DNA of 64,000 bases. Source: Peribacillus deserti. GTDB taxonomy: Bacteria > Bacillota > Bacilli > Bacillales > DSM-1321. The notes under the pieces were generated by a model. The model saw only the letters and a program-made list of their open reading frames with translations. It did no database searches and had not been told where the DNA came from. The stretch lies in NCBI RefSeq assembly GCF_016909175.1, contig NZ_JAFBFI010000002.1, positions 248,001-312,000 of the forward strand, written 5' to 3'. Positions 43,344-51,697 of the stretch are shown here, in pieces. The position numbers were made by a program, and so were the translations under genes. Each line of letters opens with the position of its first letter. Position 1 is the first letter of the stretch.

Positions 43344-44690
43344 CTAATCTAGATGGCTTTTTATGATTTCTTTGTCCCAGAAAGATTTTAGCAGGAATGC
43401 TACTGCTCCGATTACACCAACAAAGGCGAGGCTGATATAAAAGCCAGGCCGTGTAGCCTTTTCAAATAAAGTTCCTGATACCGCGAGTGCAATAAGCAGG
43501 ATTCCTGTCCACCTCTTTACCGTTTCCATAGTCTTAGGCTTTGAAAGCTTCTGTGAAGATAGCAGAATGAATGACCAATTGTAAAGCAGCATGAGCCCTG
43601 CACCTGTTGTTACATACTCATAAATTTTGCCGGGCATTAATAGAGCCAGGAATATAGATATCCCAAGAACAAGGATTGTCAGAAAGAGAGAAGGAATCGG
43701 AACCTTTAATTTCCCCTGCATCGAGAAGGCTTTAGGAGCGTCTCCGTCCTCAGATAATGTCATTAGAATGCTAGTTACAGCAAAAAGTGAGGCCACCATT
43801 GTCGAAAAGCCTGCCACGATAAGTGCTGCGTTAAATATATCCGGTATCATTGGTAAATGATACTTATCTAACGCGACTACAAATGGGCTCTCTTTCGTAT
43901 TGAAACGGCTGAGCGGCACCAAGATTACAGCGAGTCCTACGGATATGATATAGATGATCGTGAGAAGCAGCAGCATCAGCTTCCCTGATTTTGGGGCATC
44001 CTCTTTATTTTTCAACCGGATGGCCATAATACCCATGATTTCTATACCTCCAAAAGCATAAAAGGCATAAATTAGAGAAGACCAGAGCCCCCTGAAGCCA
44101 TGAGGGAAAAATTCATTCATCATATTTGGAACCCTTGTTTTTGTTCCGCCCCCGTGTATCACTCCAAATAAAGCCAGCAGTGCAATAATAATAAACATGA
44201 GAATGGCAGCCACTTTCGTTACAGCAAACAGCCCCTCCAGTTTATCGAAACCTTTTGTTCCAATCAAAAGAACAATGATGCCTAGTATCCCAAAGCCAGA
44301 AGCAAAAACCCACATCGGAATGCTTGGAAACCAAAATCGGGCAAATATTGATAGTGCAGTCAATTGGCTGCCCATGATCAGCAGCTCTGAGCACCAATAA
44401 GTCCATCCACAGCTGAATCTGGCCCAGCGGCCAAATGCCTGATTCGCATAGGCGCAAAAAGAACCTTTTTGTGGATCAGAGGCAGCAAGCTTTGATAGTG
44501 CATCGAACACTAAATAAGTACCGGTCGCTGCGATGATAAAAGAAATTAATACAGATGGGCCTGTCATTTTAATTGCAATACTGGATCCAAGAAAAAAGCC
44601 GGTACCAATGATACAGCCGATTCCTATCATGGAAAGCTGCCACCATTTTAATTTTTTTTCTCCGCCAGAGTCACAGCCTGCCTTTGTCAT
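43344..44690 (-). CDS. Amino acid permease (APC superfamily)
   Basis: A 448-aa protein with 12 membrane helices. The N-terminus has LSMIGIGCIIGTGFFLGSSI, the GxG(I/C)IGTG(I/F)F substrate loop of APC transporters; YAFYAFGGIEIMGIMA is the helix 6 signature. The length fits proton-driven amino acid importers of the AAT group. The ATG at 44690 has GGAGGCCC upstream. Single gene. Substrate cannot be told from sequence. Confidence 0.9.
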   Translation of the reverse strand: MTKAGCDSGGEKKLKWWQLSMIGIGCIIGTGFFLGSSIAIKMTGPSVLISFIIAATGTYLVFDALSKLAASDPQKGSFCAYANQAFGRWARFSCGWTYWCSELLIMGSQLTALSIFARFWFPSIPMWVFASGFGILGIIVLLIGTKGFDKLEGLFAVTKVAAILMFIIIALLALFGVIHGGGTKTRVPNMMNEFFPHGFRGLWSSLIYAFYAFGGIEIMGIMAIRLKNKEDAPKSGKLMLLLLTIIYIISVGLAVILVPLSRFNTKESPFVVALDKYHLPMIPDIFNAALIVAGFSTMVASLFAVTSILMTLSEDGDAPKAFSMQGKLKVPIPSLFLTILVLGISIFLALLMPGKIYEYVTTGAGLMLLYNWSFILLSSQKLSKPKTMETVKRWTGILLIALAVSGTLFEKATRPGFYISLAFVGVIGAVAFLLKSFWDKEIIKSHLD

Positions 44691-44770
44691 CTTCGGGCCT
44701 CCATTTCTTTTTAACTCTGTATAATTTTTAACGGAGAGGGATGAACTATTCCTGTTAATTAAAGTAAAAA

Positions 44771-44796
44771 GAGAACAAGCTCTAGGGCTTGTTCTC
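44771..44796 (-). terminator. Terminator of the YdbM-like dehydrogenase gene
   Basis: Perfect 10-bp arms 44771-44780 and 44787-44796 (GAGAACAAGC/GCTTGTTCTC), T-run on the minus strand. Confidence 0.85.
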
Positions 44797-44800
44797 TTTG

Positions 44801-45940
44801 TTAATCATATAAAACGGTTTTTGCCATAGTAGTAAGGGCTGTATCATCCATAGGCGGGTTATGCAGCCCTGCCCGGACATCTCTATAAATGCGCTGAAGC
44901 GGGCTTGAGCGCTGGAGGCTTTTGGCTCCTACAATCCTCATGGCTTTGTCGACAATGGTTATAGCGCTATTTGTAACGGCGGTCTTCACTGCACCTAGCT
45001 CCCTGGATAATTCTGGACGATTATCTTTGTTTTCCCACTTTTCAGCTACTGAATAGAGAAAATGCCTTGCCTGTGCATATTCAAGCTCTATTTCTCCAGC
45101 AAGCCGCTGTACATTCGCCAGATCTCTAATTGGTCCGTTCAGGCTGTTAGGAGAATAGGTTTTGGCAAAATCAATGGCATAATTCCTCGCTGCTCCTGCG
45201 ATACCAATATAACAGGCCGGAATATGCAGGAGCCAGCCTTCTCCAATCGACTTTCGCTTTCCTGGCTTTTCAACAAAATACTTATTCTCTACCTTTACAG
45301 AGTCGAGAATGAGGTCCTGACTCGCAGTCCCCTGCATTGAAACCATATCCCAGGTATCCTCAAAGCTTATTCCCTCTTGATTCCGGTCAATCAAAAACCA
45401 GCCTATACCTTCCTCTTCTTCCACCCAGGCACTTACCTGGATCAGGTCTAAAACCGGGGCAAGGGTTGTAAATGTCTTTCTGCCGCTGATCACCCAGTGA
45501 TTCCCGCTTCTTCTGGCAATAGTTCCTGGCCTGCCGCCTCTTGTTGGGCTTCCGGTCTTGGCCTCAGTGGCAGCACTGTTAATAAGCGCTCCATCTCCGA
45601 TTTTTATTAAAACTTCGTCTAATACATCCTTTTCCCAGTGTCTCTTCTCACTTAGCTGGTGTGTGATTCCGACATGCCACCCAATCCCCAGAGCAGTAGG
45701 GCCGCAAGCTTGAGCAATTTTTTCTTGTCCGAGGAGAAAATCATAAAGACTGCCGCCAAGCCCTCCGTATTCCTTGGGCAAAGTGAGTTTTGTATAACCG
45801 AATTGCTTAAGATCGCTGATATTTTGAAACGGAAAACTTCTGCTTTCGTCTAATTCCTGTGCTCTTACTGCGAATTTTTTCGTCAGTTCTTCAAGTTGAT
45901 TTATGTAATTTTTTTGCTCGGCACTTTGATAAAAAGTCAT
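44801..45940 (-). CDS. Acyl-CoA dehydrogenase-family protein (YdbM-like)
   Basis: A 379-aa flavoprotein of the ACAD fold: LTLPKEYGGLGGSLYDFLLG at the N-terminus, NSAATEAKTGSPTRGG in the flavin loop, and VGAKSLQRSSPLQRIYRDVR near the C-terminus. The RIYRD/GAK pattern is closer to the YdbM/DszC/monooxygenase side of the family than to classical FadE, so oxygen-using activity is possible. The ATG at 45940 follows GGGTGGAAG; an upstream ATG at 45964 lacks a ribosome site. Single gene with terminator. Confidence 0.85.
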   Translation of the reverse strand: MTFYQSAEQKNYINQLEELTKKFAVRAQELDESRSFPFQNISDLKQFGYTKLTLPKEYGGLGGSLYDFLLGQEKIAQACGPTALGIGWHVGITHQLSEKRHWEKDVLDEVLIKIGDGALINSAATEAKTGSPTRGGRPGTIARRSGNHWVISGRKTFTTLAPVLDLIQVSAWVEEEEGIGWFLIDRNQEGISFEDTWDMVSMQGTASQDLILDSVKVENKYFVEKPGKRKSIGEGWLLHIPACYIGIAGAARNYAIDFAKTYSPNSLNGPIRDLANVQRLAGEIELEYAQARHFLYSVAEKWENKDNRPELSRELGAVKTAVTNSAITIVDKAMRIVGAKSLQRSSPLQRIYRDVRAGLHNPPMDDTALTTMAKTVLYD

Positions 45941-46105
45941 TTCTTCCACCCTTTTAGAAGCCATTTTAAAGTCATTATTTTTATTTTATAGCTTGCATCG
46001 GTTTTTTAACATTTTTTTGCTTCTTGGGGGTCACTTAGACTCATGGTGTCCGAAATGTCTCTATTTAATAAGTGAGTTTTTAAGTGGGTTTCTTCCTAAA
46101 AAAGA

Positions 46106-46124
46106 GACTGCCATATCGGCAGCC
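46106..46124 (-). terminator. Terminator of the DHA2 transporter gene
   Basis: Arms 46106-46112 and 46118-46124 (GACTGCC/GGCAGCC, one G-T pair on the minus strand) with a T-run on the minus strand. Confidence 0.75.
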
Positions 46125-46134
46125 CCTGATTTAA

Positions 46135-47661
46135 TTAGCTTTGAGTCGATTCTTTCTTTCCTTGTGGCATTGATAATTTGTCATTAGTCAGCATGAACAC
46201 AAAAACAACTACAAGCGCTGCTGGTATTAAGGCCCAGGTAAAAGCATGGGCAATGGAGCCCGCTAATGCGTCTGTAATCTTATCGAGAACAGGAGCTGGG
46301 ATTTTGGAACGCAGCTCTTGTGATAAAATGGCACGAGGATCATCTATATTACCGGTTCCCGGTGCCATTTTGCCGAATCCTGAGAATGCTTCTTTCATTT
46401 TATCAGTGAAATCATTTCTCTGGATGATTCCAAATATCGTGATTCCGACGGTCATTCCGAGCTGCCGGACAAAAGAAATGGTAGAGTTTGCTGATCCTCT
46501 GTTGGACGGATCTACATGATGAATGGCAGCCATGCTGAGTACAGAGAAGGAGGCGCCAGTTCCAAGCCCGACTATAACCATATATACCGTTATCCATGTT
46601 CTTGAAGTGCCAGTATCTATAGTAGTCAGCAAATACATTCCTGCAGCAAAAATAACCGCGAACACAGTCATCACATTGCGATAGCCCAATTTAGCTGCAA
46701 AGATTGCTCCCACCTGGCTCGAAACAACTACTCCAAGCATCATTGGCAGCAAAATGAGACCTGAGTTAGTAGCTGTCCCGCCATTAACTCCTTGAATGAA
46801 GATGGGGATATAAACAGAAGCTACTATAAAGGCAATTCCATAAAACAAACCCACCAGCGTACTTGCGGCAAACAAACGGTTTTTAAACATATCATAGGAT
46901 ACAATAGGATCTGAGGCTTTTCTTTCAGCAGCCAAAAAGATAATAATTAAGAGAGCAAAACCAGAAAATAAACTTAAGATCTGAACCGAATTCCAGTCGT
47001 ATTTATTGCCGCCGAGCTCTAGTGCGAACATTAAACAAATGACAGCACCGACAAGAGTAACCGCACCCAGCCAGTCAATGCTTTGTTTCTTATGTTCCAG
47101 AGATTCTTTATAATTGGCCAGAATTAAAATAAAGGCGGTAATTCCAAGAGGCAGGTTAATATAGAACACCCAATGCCAGCTGATATAATCGGTTATGTAA
47201 GCACCCAGGAGTGGACCAAATATGCTTGATAGACCGAAGACTGCTCCAAATAACCCTGTCATCTTTCCCCTTTTTTCTGGAGGGAAAATATCAAAAATGA
47301 TAGTAAAGGTGATTGGAACCAGCGCTCCGCCGCCAATTCCCTGAATCGCACGGTACACACTCAGCTGCTCGATAGTTTGAGCCGTTCCACACAGAATCGA
47401 TCCAATGAGAAACACGATCATTCCAAAAAGGAAAAATCTTTTTCTGCCATACATATCAGAAAGCTTCCCGAATATGGGCATCCCGGCCATTTCAGCCACC
47501 ATATATGCCGAGGTTACCCAGATGAATTTCTCCATATCCCCAAGGTCGGCTACTATCGTTCCCATGGCGGTTGCTACAATGGTGTTATCCATAGATGCCA
47601 TTAAAATGGACAAGAGCAGCCCTGCCATTACTAAACCAATTTTACTTTCTTTTGCCGTCAA
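46135..47661 (-). CDS. MFS multidrug efflux transporter, DHA2 (EmrB/QacA) family
   Basis: A 508-aa protein with 14 predicted membrane helices. Motif A-like GKLSDMYGRKRFF, motif B-like YRAIQGIGGGALVPI and motif C GLSSIFGPLLGAYI are all present, as is the first-helix MDNTIVATAMGTI of the family. It exports drugs or other hydrophobic compounds using the proton gradient. The start is TTG at 47661, with GGGAG 9 nt upstream. Single gene with no regulator adjacent. Confidence 0.93.
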   Translation of the reverse strand: MTAKESKIGLVMAGLLLSILMASMDNTIVATAMGTIVADLGDMEKFIWVTSAYMVAEMAGMPIFGKLSDMYGRKRFFLFGMIVFLIGSILCGTAQTIEQLSVYRAIQGIGGGALVPITFTIIFDIFPPEKRGKMTGLFGAVFGLSSIFGPLLGAYITDYISWHWVFYINLPLGITAFILILANYKESLEHKKQSIDWLGAVTLVGAVICLMFALELGGNKYDWNSVQILSLFSGFALLIIIFLAAERKASDPIVSYDMFKNRLFAASTLVGLFYGIAFIVASVYIPIFIQGVNGGTATNSGLILLPMMLGVVVSSQVGAIFAAKLGYRNVMTVFAVIFAAGMYLLTTIDTGTSRTWITVYMVIVGLGTGASFSVLSMAAIHHVDPSNRGSANSTISFVRQLGMTVGITIFGIIQRNDFTDKMKEAFSGFGKMAPGTGNIDDPRAILSQELRSKIPAPVLDKITDALAGSIAHAFTWALIPAALVVVFVFMLTNDKLSMPQGKKESTQS

Positions 47662-47804
47662 AATAGATAACTCCCTTTTTTATAATTTCCTAAGTGCAAA
47701 CACTCGGACTATCTCTATAGCAGGATTAATTCTAACAAATGGAAAAGCCCTGTGACAATATATCTTAGGAAATAATCTGTATATGATGCAGTCCAATAAA
47801 AAAA

Positions 47805-47837
47805 GCCAGGCGGCTCAGCAAGTGCTGAGCGTCCGGC
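47805..47837 (-). terminator. Terminator of mnmH
   Basis: GC-rich arms 47805-47819 and 47824-47837 with one bulge and a T-run on the minus strand. Confidence 0.85.
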
Positions 47838-47845
47838 ATATGTTT

Positions 47846-48898
47846 TTAGAAAACAGGTACTGAATGATTTAAAGGTGGAAGAATTTCCTTTAAGGCTTCA
47901 AGCGCCTGATCTGCATTTTCTGCTTTTATTGTCTGAATATTTTCCTTAGGATAATGCTCTTTTGTGAAATCATAGCGTGGATCATAATAATTAATAAGCA
48001 GCAAAGCTATGGCAGACTCAAAATCGCCTGATTCAAGATCCTTTTCAATCTGGGCTGCAATCGGTGTATGAATGCGTTTTTTTATTTTCTGAAATGCCTG
48101 GATAGATTCCTCTTGATGATTCCAGGGTTCATAATCCTCTAGAATATGCTTCACCCGTTCTTCGACTGGCATATCAATGAAAATTTGTCTGCCCTGTTCC
48201 TTTTTATTAAATACAAAATCAGGAAGGAACACTTTACCAATCCTTCGGCTCTCAGCCTCTAATAGGACAAAAGGAGAGTTTTGCATGGAGCTCACTTCCT
48301 CAACTAAAAGAGCATCAAACATTTTTTGATTTTTAGGCTCGAGCCCAATTTGTCCAAATATGGAACCCCTGTGGCCTGCTAATCCTTCTAAGTCAATGAA
48401 GGAATAGCCTTCATTCTTCAGCTGGTGCAGAATTTTCGTTTTGCCGGTGCCTGTATATCCGTTCAGCACATAGGCTTCTGGCCTAATCTCAAGGTTTTCC
48501 AGGGAATTCAGTACCCATTTTCGATAAGAACGGAAGCCGCCCTGTATCCGGTAAGTACGAAGGCCCATCAAATCCAGAACAGTGGCAGAGGTTTTGCTCC
48601 GCATGCCGCCGCGCCAGCAGAATACAGCCTTATCCCCTTCCAGAAGACTGAATTGCTTTATAAACGCTGGAAGTTTTGCTGAAACGATTTCCAATCCTCT
48701 TTCTTTAGCCTCACTTACACCGATTTGTTTATATATAGTACCTATTTCTTTTCTTTCGTTGTCATCAAATAAAGGGATGTTTATGCTTCCTGGAATAGTT
48801 GATTCTCTATATTCAGAAGGAGAACGAACATCTACCAGTATTAGTTGTCTTTTATCCTTTAACGCAATTATGTCATCTACATGTAGATCCTGGAACAA
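47846..48898 (-). CDS. mnmH: tRNA 2-selenouridine synthase MnmH (YbbB)
   Basis: A 350-aa two-domain enzyme: rhodanese domain (1-120) with the catalytic cysteine in AVFCWRGGMRSK (about residue 93), and a P-loop domain with LNGYTGTGKTKIL (about 145-157). MnmH replaces sulfur of 2-thiouridine at tRNA position 34 with selenium, through a geranylated intermediate, using selenophosphate. selD is not in the window, so whether selenium is used here is open. The start is TTG at 48898, with GGGAGG 8 nt upstream. Single gene with terminator. Confidence 0.94.
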   Translation of the reverse strand: MFQDLHVDDIIALKDKRQLILVDVRSPSEYRESTIPGSINIPLFDDNERKEIGTIYKQIGVSEAKERGLEIVSAKLPAFIKQFSLLEGDKAVFCWRGGMRSKTSATVLDLMGLRTYRIQGGFRSYRKWVLNSLENLEIRPEAYVLNGYTGTGKTKILHQLKNEGYSFIDLEGLAGHRGSIFGQIGLEPKNQKMFDALLVEEVSSMQNSPFVLLEAESRRIGKVFLPDFVFNKKEQGRQIFIDMPVEERVKHILEDYEPWNHQEESIQAFQKIKKRIHTPIAAQIEKDLESGDFESAIALLLINYYDPRYDFTKEHYPKENIQTIKAENADQALEALKEILPPLNHSVPVF

Positions 48899-48983
48899 TG
48901 ATAGGCCCTCCCTTTTCCCATAAAATTTAATAATCCTATTATCTCTTTTTCAATCCTTTCATTATACCACAAATGATGTCTTA

Positions 48984-49012
48984 TTGATAAATTGCGATTA
49001 AAATAGTATAAA
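48984..49012 (+). promoter_or_regulatory. Promoter of the YraQ/ArsP-type permease gene
   Basis: TTGATA (48984-48989), 17-nt spacer, TATAAA (49007-49012), about 67 nt before the start codon. Confidence 0.65.
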
Positions 49013-49079
49013 CTTATTTAAATGTATGGTAAAATAATTTGTTGTACAATTTAATTTTACCTATTTAGAGGAGGTTGTT

Positions 49080-50150
49080 ATGTCTCAGTTAAACAGTTCT
49101 ATTATACAGACTAAAACACCTAATAAAAAATCATATATATTTGCTGCCATATTTTTATTGATCGCCATAGCGGGACTGTTCTATGTAAAATGGTGGCCTT
49201 ATTTTCATAAAGCAATACTTGCTTCTACTGCCCATTCTATTGGACCTTCAATATTAGGCGAGGGCAATACTATGCCTTCTCCATCGTGGGAAAGTGCCTG
49301 GAGCTATGCTGAAACCTATTTCATGGCCGTATGGAAGGCAGCTCTTCTTGGGGTTGTTCTCGGCTCTCTGATTCAGGTTCTTATTCCTTCCAACTGGCTG
49401 TTAAAGGTTCTTGGAAAAACGTCTTTTGGGAGCACAGCAGCTGGAGGACTTGCTTCACTGCCCGGCATGATGTGTACTTGCTGCGCTGCACCAATAGCTA
49501 TAGGCATGCGTAAAAAAAATGTATCTGTTGGTGCAAGTCTAGCCTTTTGGCTTGGCAATCCTACCCTTAACCCGGCAACGCTCATTTTCATGGCATTCGT
49601 CCTATCATGGAAATTTACATTGCTTCGGATCGTATTTGGGATAATCCTTACATTTGGAGTAAGTTATTTTGCAAATCGGTTTGTCAAAAATGTTGAATCT
49701 GTAGATATGGAAAAATTATTAGAGAGTGCTGAACAAACGGATAAGAATTCATTTATTTCCCGTTGGCTGAAAAGTATGGGGACTATGCTGCTCTACGTAG
49801 TGCCTGCCTATTTATTATCCGTACTTTTGCTAGGAGCCGGGCGTGTCTGGCTGTTTCCGAACATGAGTGATGCTGCTGCAAACAGTCTATTGACAATCAT
49901 TTTGTTTGCCATTGCAGGGATGCTTTTTGTTATTCCTACTGCTGCAGAAATTCCTATCATTCAGACCTTCATGAGTTTTGGATTAGGTGCCGGACCGGCA
50001 GCAGCTCTTTTGATTACACTGCCTGCTATCAGCCTGCCGTCACTACTGATGGTTGCAAAATCATATCCATTAAAGGTACTGCTATTTATCACTTCTTCGG
50101 TTGTAATACTCGGTATCATTAGCGGCCTGGCAGGTATGTTAATTCTTTAA
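49080..50150 (+). CDS. YraQ/ArsP-type permease (DUF318)
   Basis: A 356-aa protein with about eight membrane helices. The conserved motif GMMCTCCAAPIAIGMRKKN (TCxCxxP-type) and the matching second-half motif around FVIPTAAEIPIIQTF mark the permease family that includes ArsP (organoarsenical efflux) and YraQ. The vicinal cysteines could bind a metalloid or sulfur species. Substrate is unknown; no arsR or thioredoxin-like gene is adjacent. The ATG at 49080 has AGAGGAGG upstream. Single gene with its own promoter and terminator. Confidence 0.82.
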   Translation: MSQLNSSIIQTKTPNKKSYIFAAIFLLIAIAGLFYVKWWPYFHKAILASTAHSIGPSILGEGNTMPSPSWESAWSYAETYFMAVWKAALLGVVLGSLIQVLIPSNWLLKVLGKTSFGSTAAGGLASLPGMMCTCCAAPIAIGMRKKNVSVGASLAFWLGNPTLNPATLIFMAFVLSWKFTLLRIVFGIILTFGVSYFANRFVKNVESVDMEKLLESAEQTDKNSFISRWLKSMGTMLLYVVPAYLLSVLLLGAGRVWLFPNMSDAAANSLLTIILFAIAGMLFVIPTAAEIPIIQTFMSFGLGAGPAAALLITLPAISLPSLLMVAKSYPLKVLLFITSSVVILGIISGLAGMLIL

Positions 50151-50180
50151 TTAAAAATGAATAACCTCTTTTAACATAAA

Positions 50181-50220
50181 AAAGCAGTCTGGAGAACTTA
50201 TCCCAGGCTGCTTTGTTTTT
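50181..50220 (+). terminator. Terminator after the YraQ/ArsP-type gene
   Basis: 12-bp arms 50181-50192 and 50203-50214 with one G-T pair, then T-rich sequence. Confidence 0.85.
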
Positions 50221-50267
50221 AAAAAGAAAAATACCGCTTTGTGGTTATGGGTGAATATGTTGATAAT

Positions 50268-50771
50268 TTAAAAGGATTTATCACTAAAGAATATATGCTC
50301 GGCATCGATCTTACCCTTTTGAATCATTAGGATACCGAATGAGTACATGTCCTGCCGTCTTTTGTCGGTAGGAGATCCTGGATTAAACAGTAAAGTCTTT
50401 CCGACCATTTTTTTTACAGGGATATGTGAATGACCGAAAATAATGCAATCCACCTCCACTCCCTCGAAAGCAGCAATGGCTCTCTTTTCCGTTGTCAGGC
50501 GCCGGCCATGGCCATGGACTAAACCAATCCTTATGCCGCCCGCTTCGATCACTTGCTTTTCTGGAAATAAATTTCGTATCTCTGCTTGATCTACATTTCC
50601 ATATACACCCTTCACTTCTCCATATAGAGACAGCTCTTGATACACATCTAGATTCTGCCAGTCCCCTCCATGAATAATGAGGTCTGCTCGTTTTAATTCC
50701 TCTGTAAGTTTTTTGGGGAGTGCTTTTCCCTTTCTAGGCATATGCGTATCAGATATTACGATTACTTTCAT
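50268..50771 (-). CDS. YfcE-type metallophosphoesterase
   Basis: A 167-aa calcineurin-like phosphodiesterase with the full metal-ligand set: SDTHMPR (D7, H9), IHGGDWQN, YGNVDQAE (GNxD), LVHGHGRR and IFGHSHIP. It matches the YfcE/YtaF-type small phosphodiesterases; the natural substrate is unknown. The ATG at 50771 has AGGGGGGAG upstream. Single gene, no clear own terminator seen. Confidence 0.92.
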   Translation of the reverse strand: MKVIVISDTHMPRKGKALPKKLTEELKRADLIIHGGDWQNLDVYQELSLYGEVKGVYGNVDQAEIRNLFPEKQVIEAGGIRIGLVHGHGRRLTTEKRAIAAFEGVEVDCIIFGHSHIPVKKMVGKTLLFNPGSPTDKRRQDMYSFGILMIQKGKIDAEHIFFSDKSF

Positions 50772-50973
50772 TACAAATCTCCCCCCTCTTTCTTATAGAA
50801 TAAAAATTAAATATGACCGAAACCTTTGCGGGAAAACGAATGAACCCGCAGCTTTACAAAAAAAATAAAAAAATCTGTGCAACCGCCCAAGCATGGCTGC
50901 ATATTTTAGAAAAGTAGCCGGTGGGTAATAATCCGGGAAATGGGGACTGTCCCCCAATAAGGGAGGTAATCGT

Positions 50974-51462
50974 TTGAGTAATGTAAACCATGGTCAGCCG
51001 TTTCAACAGCCATTTGCAGGTGCGCCCAATGAGGTAAATGGTGCTGTGCAACAGCCAGTTGAATATTATCAGCAGCCTTTCAGACAATTTGAAGGGGTTC
51101 CACAGCAGTTTGATGGTCAGTACCCGCAGACTTTTGAGGCGTATCCTCAGCAATTTGATTATTCTGGCCAGCCGTTTAATCCGCAGGCTCAGCAGCATTA
51201 TCAGCAATTTCAGCCATATGTTGATGCGTCTGCACAATTCGAATCTTTTGGGCAATACTATCATGAACCGCAGTTTGATGCTGAAAGACAGCCGCCTCTA
51301 AGAGACTTAGAACGACGTGTGAATGCACTGGAACGGCAGGTTGCTCAGTTGAACCAGCGAGTTGATAGAAATGCAAGAAGACTGCAGAGAGTTAATCAGA
51401 GGCTGCGTGCTGTCGAACAGCGGTTTAACTTCCCATTTACGCCTTTTGAAGGCGGATATTAA
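50974..51462 (+). CDS. Gln-rich, coiled-coil, coat-like protein (162 aa)
   Basis: Residues 1-105 are low complexity with repeated QQPF, QQFD, QPF, QQFQ units rich in Gln, Phe, Tyr and Pro. Residues 107-150 form a heptad coiled coil (LRDLERRVNALERQVAQLNQ then RVDRNARRLQRVNQRLRAVE). The end is aromatic (FNFPFTPFEGGY). No signal peptide or membrane helix. Such architecture suggests a structural, self-assembling protein of the spore coat or crust; I do not recognise a specific family. The start is TTG at 50974, with GGGAGGTAATCG upstream. Single gene with a strong terminator. Confidence 0.75.
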   Translation: MSNVNHGQPFQQPFAGAPNEVNGAVQQPVEYYQQPFRQFEGVPQQFDGQYPQTFEAYPQQFDYSGQPFNPQAQQHYQQFQPYVDASAQFESFGQYYHEPQFDAERQPPLRDLERRVNALERQVAQLNQRVDRNARRLQRVNQRLRAVEQRFNFPFTPFEGGY

Positions 51463-51485
51463 CACCCAATTACTTACGTGTTTCG

Positions 51486-51511
51486 CGTCTGGATCTTTCC
51501 AGACGTTTTTT
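51486..51511 (+). terminator. Terminator after the coat-like gene
   Basis: Perfect 7-bp arms 51486-51492 (CGTCTGG) and 51499-51505 (CCAGACG), 6-nt loop, T6. Confidence 0.9.
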
Positions 51512-51668
51512 CGTTTTCTGCACGTGACAGCTATATTACCCGGATAAATAACTCCACTCCCGATTATTTGTTTCTTACTTATTACCCTGATTATTATAAG
51601 CAGAACCATACACATTAAAAGCAGAAAACCCCTATGTCCAAATTTATTTCTTTCACTCTCAAAACAAA

Positions 51669-51690
51669 AAGCCGCCTATAAAGGCAGCTT
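51669..51690 (-). terminator. Terminator of the opuA operon
   Basis: 8-bp arms 51669-51676 and 51683-51690 with one G-T pair on the minus strand, and a T-run there. Confidence 0.8.
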
Positions 51691-51697
51691 CTTATGA

